Below are positions 15,651-21,133 of a stretch of 21,133 bases of DNA, piece after piece. The notes beneath the pieces were generated by a model. The model was not told where the DNA came from. It saw only the letters and a list, made by a program, of their open reading frames with translations, and made no database searches. Source of the stretch: Planctomycetaceae bacterium (GTDB taxonomy: Bacteria > Planctomycetota > Planctomycetia > Pirellulales > Thermoguttaceae). The first letter of the stretch is position 1. Each line of letters starts with the position of its first letter. Both the position numbers and the translations under genes were made by a program. Location: the NCBI GenBank assembly GCA_031287585.1, contig JAITST010000007.1, positions 1 to 21,133 of the forward strand. The letters run 5' to 3'.

Positions 15651-16735
15651 TCATTCATCCCGTTCTTCCGCGCCGCCAACTCCGGGTCGCTCTTTAGCGG
15701 TAACTCAACCACTTTTCCCGTCTGCGCCGCGAGATAAATCGCTAGTATTACTTCAACACTTTTCCGACCTTCGCTACCGTCGATGTCGGGCGTTGTGTTG
15801 TTCTCAATTGCGTTCAAAACGTTACGAAACAACAATGCGTGTCCGTGATGACCGATTGCCGCCGGGTCTGCCGCTCCACCGCCGCCTGACTTTTGCGTCA
15901 ACATTTTTTCACGAACTTCCGCGTCGTTCGCGGTCGCCTCCGCGAAATCCCACTTGATTATGTCCTCTTCCTCAATCACCGCCGAGCCGGTCGAACCGTG
16001 AATCTCAACACGTTTGAGGTACCCCGGATAAACCGCCGTTGAACCTTCTATGATTCCCAACGCACCGTTTGCAAACTGCAACGTCGCAACCGCCGTATCC
16101 TCGACCGCGATGTTCTTGTGAGCCAACAACGCGGCGTGCGCGGTTATTGTTTTTACGGGTCCCATCAGCCAGAGCAACAGGTCAATGGTATGAATCGCCT
16201 GATTCATCAACGCGCCGCCGCCGTCGAGTTCCCACGTTCCCCGCCACGCACCGCTGTCGTAATACTCCTGCTTGCGATACCACTTCACAATCGCGTCGCC
16301 CATCGTCAACCGTCCGAATCGATTCGCCGTTACCGCTTGTTTGAGTTGACGTGACGATTCGTGGAATCGCGACGGGAAAATCGTTCCAAGTTTGACATTA
16401 TTCCGTCGGCACGCGTCAATGATTTTGTCGCAACGTTCGAGTGTGATTTCGAGCGGCTTCTCAACGATGACGTGTTTGCCCGCTTCGGCAGCGGCAATAG
16501 CGGGGTCGAGATGCGCACCGCTTGGCGTGCCGATGGTGATAACGTGAACATCGGGGTCGGCGAGCATCGTTTTCAAATCGTTGTAAGGTCTCGCACCGTA
16601 CTGACCCGCAAGCCGTTCCGCCGATTCAATCAGTGAATCGTAACAAGCAACAAACTGACCGCCAGCGTCCTTGATTGCTTTGGCGTGAAAACCCGCAATC
16701 ATACCGCAACCAACAATTCCAAATCCGTAAGTCAT
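15644..16735 (-). CDS. Gfo/Idh/MocA-family NAD(P)-dependent oxidoreductase
   Basis: A 363-residue cytoplasmic dehydrogenase-like protein. The N-terminal Rossmann fold is shown by GIVGCGMIAGFHA (residues 6-18), TIGTPSGAH near 67-75, and VEKPLEIT (91-98), whose Lys93 is the conserved family lysine. The C-terminal domain has GGGALMNQAIHTIDLLLWLMG, with His182 and Asp185 in the usual catalytic region, then FANGALGIIEGST and RVEIHGSTGSAVIE. Family members oxidise or reduce sugars, inositols and sugar acids; the substrate cannot be read here. No Tat or Sec signal is present, unlike many secreted planctomycete members. The ATG at 16735 begins right at the Rossmann strand. It lies 81 bases downstream of eda on the same strand, which suggests a shared catabolic role. 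Confidence 0.93.
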   Translation of the reverse strand: MTYGFGIVGCGMIAGFHAKAIKDAGGQFVACYDSLIESAERLAGQYGARPYNDLKTMLADPDVHVITIGTPSGAHLDPAIAAAEAGKHVIVEKPLEITLERCDKIIDACRRNNVKLGTIFPSRFHESSRQLKQAVTANRFGRLTMGDAIVKWYRKQEYYDSGAWRGTWELDGGGALMNQAIHTIDLLLWLMGPVKTITAHAALLAHKNIAVEDTAVATLQFANGALGIIEGSTAVYPGYLKRVEIHGSTGSAVIEEEDIIKWDFAEATANDAEVREKMLTQKSGGGGAADPAAIGHHGHALLFRNVLNAIENNTTPDIDGSEGRKSVEVILAIYLAAQTGKVVELPLKSDPELAARKNGMNEF

Positions 16736-16816
16736 AATAATAAGTTGTAAAAAGTTATTGTAAAAATTCTCTAACCACTGTATTCGTTGTGTTTTCGTGC
16801 CTTCGCGGTTAAAACA

Positions 16817-17443
16817 TTACGTTCCCGTAACCTGTTTGCATCTATCAGTAATCAAATCCCATTTCCGGTTGTTAATGTCATCGCGCGTAGCAATCCATGT
16901 CCCGCCGCACACCGCGACACCGTTTATCGCGAGATATTCCGTGAAGTTGTCAGCGGTAACGCCGCCGGTCGGTATGAGTTGTACGCCGGTATGAATGTAG
17001 GGAGCGGTAATCGCTTTGACCAACGGAACACCGCCTAACGCGCCAGCCGGAAAATACTTAAGCAATTTACAACCGGCAGCGAGTGCGGTTTCAATCTCAC
17101 TAGGAGTACAAACGCCCGGCACAAACAGCCAATCACGTTCGCGAGCCAACGAAACAATCTCTCGATTGAAGCCCGGAGCAACCCCGAACTTGGCACCAGC
17201 ACGAATCGCCGTGTCGAGGTTTGCAGCATTCAGAATAGTACCTGCCCCAACAATCAATTCCGGTCGTTCTTTAACCAAACAAGAAATAACATCAGCCGCA
17301 ACCGTAGTCCGAAAAGTAATCTCAGCCAACGGCAACCCGCCAGCAATCAATGCATCCGCCAAAGGAAGAGCAAGTTCGACGGAATCAATAGTAATAACGG
17401 GAATAACTCTGTACTTGGTAAGCAAAGAAACATCAATAGTCAT
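16817..17443 (-). CDS. eda: 2-keto-3-deoxy-6-phosphogluconate (KDPG/KHG) aldolase
   Basis: A 208-residue class I aldolase that cleaves 2-keto-3-deoxy-6-phosphogluconate into pyruvate and glyceraldehyde 3-phosphate, the last step of Entner-Doudoroff and hexuronate catabolism. EITFRT carries the catalytic Glu41 and the Arg45 that binds substrate. IVGAGTIL follows near 64-71, FGVAPGFN near 86-93, and KYFPAGALGG places the Schiff-base Lys at residue 129 (KFFPA in many relatives). The C-terminal LIPTGGVTADN binds phosphate. The ATG at 17443 is preferred to a TTG 54 bases upstream because it gives the normal family length of about 210 residues. The enzyme may instead act on the 6-phosphogalactonate analogue, as homologues can differ in stereochemistry. 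No edd or kdgK gene is in the window. Confidence 0.93.
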   Translation of the reverse strand: MTIDVSLLTKYRVIPVITIDSVELALPLADALIAGGLPLAEITFRTTVAADVISCLVKERPELIVGAGTILNAANLDTAIRAGAKFGVAPGFNREIVSLARERDWLFVPGVCTPSEIETALAAGCKLLKYFPAGALGGVPLVKAITAPYIHTGVQLIPTGGVTADNFTEYLAINGVAVCGGTWIATRDDINNRKWDLITDRCKQVTGT

Positions 17444-17514
17444 AGTAACAACCAGTAATAAACCAAAACGAAAACGAGTGGAAAAAACGAGAGACAATTA
17501 TTACCTGAATGTAA

Positions 17515-17604
17515 TCAGTTGTCAATAACCGCCGCGCAGAGATATGAAAAAACAGCCCGACTCATAAGCGATGGAAAGAACAACAACGCCGCCAATATCG
17601 ACAT
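17515..17604 (-). CDS. Possible tiny hydrophobic ORF or remnant of a membrane gene
   Basis: On the minus strand an ATG at 17604 opens 29 codons of hydrophobic sequence (MSILAALFFPSLMSRAVFSY, then LCAAVIDN) ending at TGA 17515-17517. The frame is open about 30 more codons upstream without a good start codon. It sits in the 284-base gap between the RND gene and eda. It looks like the last membrane helix of a degraded transporter, but it could be chance. Confidence 0.2.
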   Translation of the reverse strand: MSILAALLFFPSLMSRAVFSYLCAAVIDN

Positions 17605-17727
17605 CGCCGCGCAAATTGTATAGCCATCGAAAATGTGTTGGGATTGAATAAAACAGTGATTACCGTAAACGAACGTTTGATTCTGGCATAAAACAGAATT
17701 TTATTCAAGAACATATAGACGGCTTTT

Positions 17728-20700
17728 CTACTCCCGACCGTTTACCATCTCCGCGGCATACGAATACAGTACCGGTACAAAGTACAGCACCAGAATCAAC
17801 GCAAACGCTACCCCGCCGCAGAGACTTAACGCCATCGGTACTACCATCTGCGCCTGAAACGATGTCTCCAAAACTATTGGCAACAAGCCGCCTATCGTTG
17901 TAATCGAAGTCAACACTATCGGACGGAATCGATTCTGTCCTACTGTAATGAGCATCTCACGCAACGGCTCGCCTTTTTTGTATTTATGGTTTATGAAGTC
18001 AATCATCACTATCGAGTCGTTTACTATAATTCCGCTCAACGCTACCAAGCCGAACAAACTGAAAAACGCCAGCGGCTTGCCGAACAACGCGTGTGCCGCT
18101 ACCGCGCCGACCAAACCGAACGGAATGATTGCCATAATAATCAACGGTTGAATATACGACTTGAACTGTATCGTCAGCACGATATACATCGCGCACATCG
18201 CTATCGTGAACCCGATAATCAAACTCTGTGTCGATTCTTCCATCTCCTCTTCGTGTCCCTCCCAAAGAATGTTCACGCCCGGATACTTCTTTTGCAACTT
18301 CGGGAAAAAGTCCGATTTGAGTAACGCGATAATCTCTTGAGCGTTCGCTTTTCCGTCAACAACGTCCGCCGAAACAGTAATCGAACGCTGTTGGTTTCGC
18401 CGTGTAATAGTTGTGTAACCGCGAACAACTTCAATGTCCGCAAGTTCCGTAATCGGATACTCACCGTTTGCCGTCCGAATCCGAATCTCGTTGAAGTCGC
18501 CAAGCGAACGGCGGTCTTCACGCGGATAACAAACCATCACCTTGACTTCGTGCCGCCCGCGTTGAAGCCGCTGCACTTCGGCACCGTAGTAAGTTGAACG
18601 AATGACCGACGCTAAGTCTTCGGGATGTAATCCCATTGCCATTGCCTTCTCTTTGATTTTCAGACGGAACTCGTACTTGCCGGGCATATCGCTGTCCGTT
18701 ATGTCAATCGTTCCGCTCAAACTTGCGAGATACTCTTTGCACTCCTCCACCGCTTCTTCCAAATGACTGGATTCGTGAGACCGCGCGGCAAGCAGAAATT
18801 CGATTGCTCCGCCCGGAGGTCCGAACATCTGCGTATCATACGTTAGTTTGTCGGCACCTGGTACTGTTCCCGCCGCCTCACGCCAACGGTCTGCAATTTC
18901 GTAACTGCTTATTTTCTTACGTTTGTCACCGCTAACCAACTCGACTGTAACACCGCCCTGAAACGACGAACCGCCGCCTGATGCTCCCGACATATTACCG
19001 CCGCGTGAATTGAGCGATGTACCGACAACACGCATTGAACGTGCAGCAATCGGCGTACCTTCCAACTCGTACTCTTTCGCAACTTTCCAAAATGACCGCT
19101 CAATATGTTTCGTCCATTGGTCGGTTACTTCGGCGGGTGTTCCGTTCGGAAATTGTAACGTGACCTGAATGTAATTACCGTCCATCTTCGGAAAAAAAAC
19201 AAACGGCATCGTTCCCGATATTACCAACGCGAGAGTGATTACCAAAATACAAACGCAATTTATTATGAACAGAAATCGGTGCCGCAATACCCAAATGACC
19301 GATGGGGCGTAAATGTTTTTGACTGTAAAATCCATTGCGCCGCTCGTATATTTACTGCACCATCGCAATGGAAAGAGCATCCACGAAAAAATGTACAAGT
19401 AGCCGGAGAGCATTTTTAGGAACAGATTATCACGGTGAGCAAGGTGGCACGGCAGGATACCGACACATTCACAAATTGACGCGACAAGCATTGTTATCAT
19501 CACGACTGGAATCGTGTATATTATTTTTCCCATCATACCGGTAACAAAGAGCAACGGCAAAAACGCAATGATTGTTGTTAAAATAGACGCGAAAATTGAC
19601 GGGCAAACTTCAGTGATACCGTCAATTGCCGCCGCTAAAAAACTTTTCCCCTGACTTCGGTGAGTGTAAATGTTTTCACCGGCAACAATCGAATCATCAA
19701 CGACGATACCAAGCCCCATAATAAAACCAAACGTTGAAATCATATTCAGCGTCAGACTGTTACCGTAAAGCAAAAGGCACGTTGCGCACATCGCAAACGG
19801 AATCCCCATTGCAACCCAAAACGCTAACTTGAGGTCGAGAAACAACGCAAGCAAAATAAATACAATCAACAGACCTTGTACACCGTTTTTCGCAAGGAGT
19901 TCAAGCCGTGCGCGGACTTCAACAGAATGGTCTCCCCAAGTGATGAGCGAATAACCTTCCGGCAAAACACCGGGCTGATTTTTCAAAGCGACAAACTCAT
20001 ACACGTTATCAACCATCGCCAAGAGGTCTTCGTTGGTATTGCGTAAAACACCCAGAGCGATGACGTGCCGACCGGAAATGGAAGCGGTGTCGTCGGGGAT
20101 ACCTTCTACCGGCGGAGTATAAACGGTTGCCAAAGCAGGACCGTCGATAAATTCGTCGCGAACGTTTGCAACATCGCGGAGCCGGAGAACAGTTCCTTCG
20201 CGGGACGTGATGAACGGCAACTCTCCGATTCCTTGTGCGTCGTAACGGCGGTTATCGGTTCGGACATTGATTTCCTGTGACGGCGCGCGGATAGTTCCGC
20301 CGGGTGTCTGAATGTTTTCCGCACGAACAATCGCTGCCGCCTGATTGAGCGTAAGATGATAAGAACGCAACGTATCTTCGGGAATCTCAATGTCGATTTG
20401 GTAATCCTTCGTTCCGACAAGATTGACCATCGAGATTTTTGGATACTGCAACAACTCTTCACGCAAATCTTCGGCAACCTGACGAAGTGCAAGTGCCGTC
20501 CCGGCGGAATCGTCTTGCGGACCGAGAACGCCGATTGTGATGATTGTCTCCTGCATTTTGAGACGCTGGATTGTCGGCTGCTCAATCATTTCGGGAAATT
20601 GCGGCGTAATACGGTCAACGGCATCTTTGACTTCGTTGAGAACACGGTCAACGTCTTTTACGCTGCTTCGGAGTTCGACTTGCACCATCGCTGCACCTTC

Positions 20701-20961
20701 GTTGGCGGAACAGGTAATTTTTTTGACACCTTCGAGAGATTGCAGTGCCTCTTCGATTTTCTGACAGATACCGTTCTCAACTTCCTCCGGCGTTGCGCCC
20801 GGATAGGGAACGGAAATCATAATCTCTTCCATATCGAAGTTGGGAAACGTTTCACGGCGCAGTTGGAAACTGCAAAACGCACCGATGACAAGAACGACAA
20901 TCATAATGACGTTCATAGCCGGAGAATTGGAGACTGTCCACGAAATAATTTGTCGTAACAT
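17728..20961 (-). CDS. RND efflux transporter permease (AcrB/MexB-like, HAE1-type)
   Basis: A 1077-residue inner-membrane pump of the resistance-nodulation-division superfamily. It would use the proton gradient to expel hydrophobic compounds in a tripartite complex. TM1 (residues about 14-32) is followed by LRRETFPNFDMEEI and YPGATPEEVENGICQKIEEAL, the start of the porter domain. TM4 around residues 415-425 has GLGIVVDDSIVAGEN with the paired Asp residues of proton relay. The second half repeats the fold, with FFPKMDGNYIQV and TM10 ALSGIIVNDSIVMIDF. TM10 lacks the Lys seen in E. coli AcrB at this place and has Asn-Asp, a pattern I associate with other RND subfamilies. A Gly/Ser-rich loop (GGNMSGASGGGSSFQGG, near 650) interrupts the second porter domain. 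The ATG at 20961 fits. No periplasmic adaptor or outer-membrane channel lies in the window; they may be upstream, beyond the right edge. Confidence 0.95.
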   Translation of the reverse strand: MLRQIISWTVSNSPAMNVIMIVVLVIGAFCSFQLRRETFPNFDMEEIMISVPYPGATPEEVENGICQKIEEALQSLEGVKKITCSANEGAAMVQVELRSSVKDVDRVLNEVKDAVDRITPQFPEMIEQPTIQRLKMQETIITIGVLGPQDDSAGTALALRQVAEDLREELLQYPKISMVNLVGTKDYQIDIEIPEDTLRSYHLTLNQAAAIVRAENIQTPGGTIRAPSQEINVRTDNRRYDAQGIGELPFITSREGTVLRLRDVANVRDEFIDGPALATVYTPPVEGIPDDTASISGRHVIALGVLRNTNEDLLAMVDNVYEFVALKNQPGVLPEGYSLITWGDHSVEVRARLELLAKNGVQGLLIVFILLALFLDLKLAFWVAMGIPFAMCATCLLLYGNSLTLNMISTFGFIMGLGIVVDDSIVAGENIYTHRSQGKSFLAAAIDGITEVCPSIFASILTTIIAFLPLLFVTGMMGKIIYTIPVVMITMLVASICECVGILPCHLAHRDNLFLKMLSGYLYIFSWMLFPLRWCSKYTSGAMDFTVKNIYAPSVIWVLRHRFLFIINCVCILVITLALVISGTMPFVFFPKMDGNYIQVTLQFPNGTPAEVTDQWTKHIERSFWKVAKEYELEGTPIAARSMRVVGTSLNSRGGNMSGASGGGSSFQGGVTVELVSGDKRKKISSYEIADRWREAAGTVPGADKLTYDTQMFGPPGGAIEFLLAARSHESSHLEEAVEECKEYLASLSGTIDITDSDMPGKYEFRLKIKEKAMAMGLHPEDLASVIRSTYYGAEVQRLQRGRHEVKVMVCYPREDRRSLGDFNEIRIRTANGEYPITELADIEVVRGYTTITRRNQQRSITVSADVVDGKANAQEIIALLKSDFFPKLQKKYPGVNILWEGHEEEMEESTQSLIIGFTIAMCAMYIVLTIQFKSYIQPLIIMAIIPFGLVGAVAAHALFGKPLAFFSLFGLVALSGIIVNDSIVMIDFINHKYKKGEPLREMLITVGQNRFRPIVLTSITTIGGLLPIVLETSFQAQMVVPMALSLCGGVAFALILVLYFVPVLYSYAAEMVNGRE

Positions 20962-20988
20962 TTGGCTTGGTGTTGGGGATTTTATTGA

Positions 20989-21133
20989 AAATTGTTTGTG
21001 TCGGATATAGCCGTAACTGAAAATGTTGATTGTGGATTATTGAACGTATCGGGTGACGCTTGTCGTCAAGGAACAACACAAATCTTTACCCCGTTAAGGG
21101 GTAAAATCTTGATAACCCCGTGCGCTAGCACGG
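20989..21133. repeat. Structured intergenic repeat, copy B (cut by right edge)
   Basis: Aligns with copy A (15268-15415) over its whole visible length at about 85% identity by eye, in the same orientation. Hairpin one is ACCCC-GTTAA-GGGGT (21088-21102). Hairpin two, ACCCCGTGC-GCTA-GCACGG (from 21115), is cut by the window edge. It begins 28 bases upstream of the RND start codon, mirroring the position of copy A before waaA. Confidence 0.75.

Noticed and set aside
20356..20958. A 200-codon plus-strand open frame opposite the RND gene
   Set aside because: It is antisense to a strongly recognised RND coding region; its translation has no family resemblance and arises from the codon bias of the real gene. 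The same applies to 20106-20585 in another minus frame.

Overview
The window looks like chromosomal DNA of a planctomycete. The strongest pointer is the 489-1532 gene, a DUF1559 protein with a prepilin-type N-terminus; this family is hugely expanded in Planctomycetota. A Kdo transferase, an RND pump and several secreted proteins indicate a Gram-negative envelope. Base composition is close to 50% GC in most genes by eye. No rRNA, tRNA, CRISPR array or transposase gene was seen, and genus or species cannot be read from the sequence.

Layout: everything recognised from the left edge to 7321 lies on the plus strand, and everything from 7440 to 20961 lies on the minus strand. The two blocks converge on a strong terminator at 7352-7384. 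The plus block holds the tail of an unknown gene, the DUF1559 protein, an ABC exporter pair (an ATPase broken by a frameshift, coupled through ATGA to a 981-residue double-FtsX permease), a secreted alpha/alpha-toroid protein with a glycine-rich insert, a 170-bp inverted-repeat element, and a small secreted protein behind a good promoter. The minus block, read from right to left, holds an AcrB-type RND transporter, KDPG aldolase (eda), a Gfo/Idh/MocA oxidoreductase, Kdo transferase (waaA), lipid II flippase (murJ), a large membrane-anchored protein resembling DUF4175-type proteins, an AT-rich gene with a TPR-like N-terminus and a DUF6980-like C-terminus, and a tandem-GNAT protein.

Functionally the window is mostly envelope biology: lipopolysaccharide core (waaA), peptidoglycan precursor flipping (murJ), export (ABC and RND) and secreted proteins. 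A small sugar or sugar-acid catabolic pair (eda plus oxidoreductase) is embedded in it.

The least explained signal is a family of structured intergenic repeats. Two roughly 145-bp copies (15268-15415 and 20989-21133, the latter cut by the window edge) lie 30-35 bp upstream of minus-strand start codons. An inverted copy of their double-hairpin half lies at 15511-15563, and a 15-base relic lies at 12084-12098. The stems differ between copies by compensatory base-pair changes, so the folded structure seems to be conserved rather than only the sequence.
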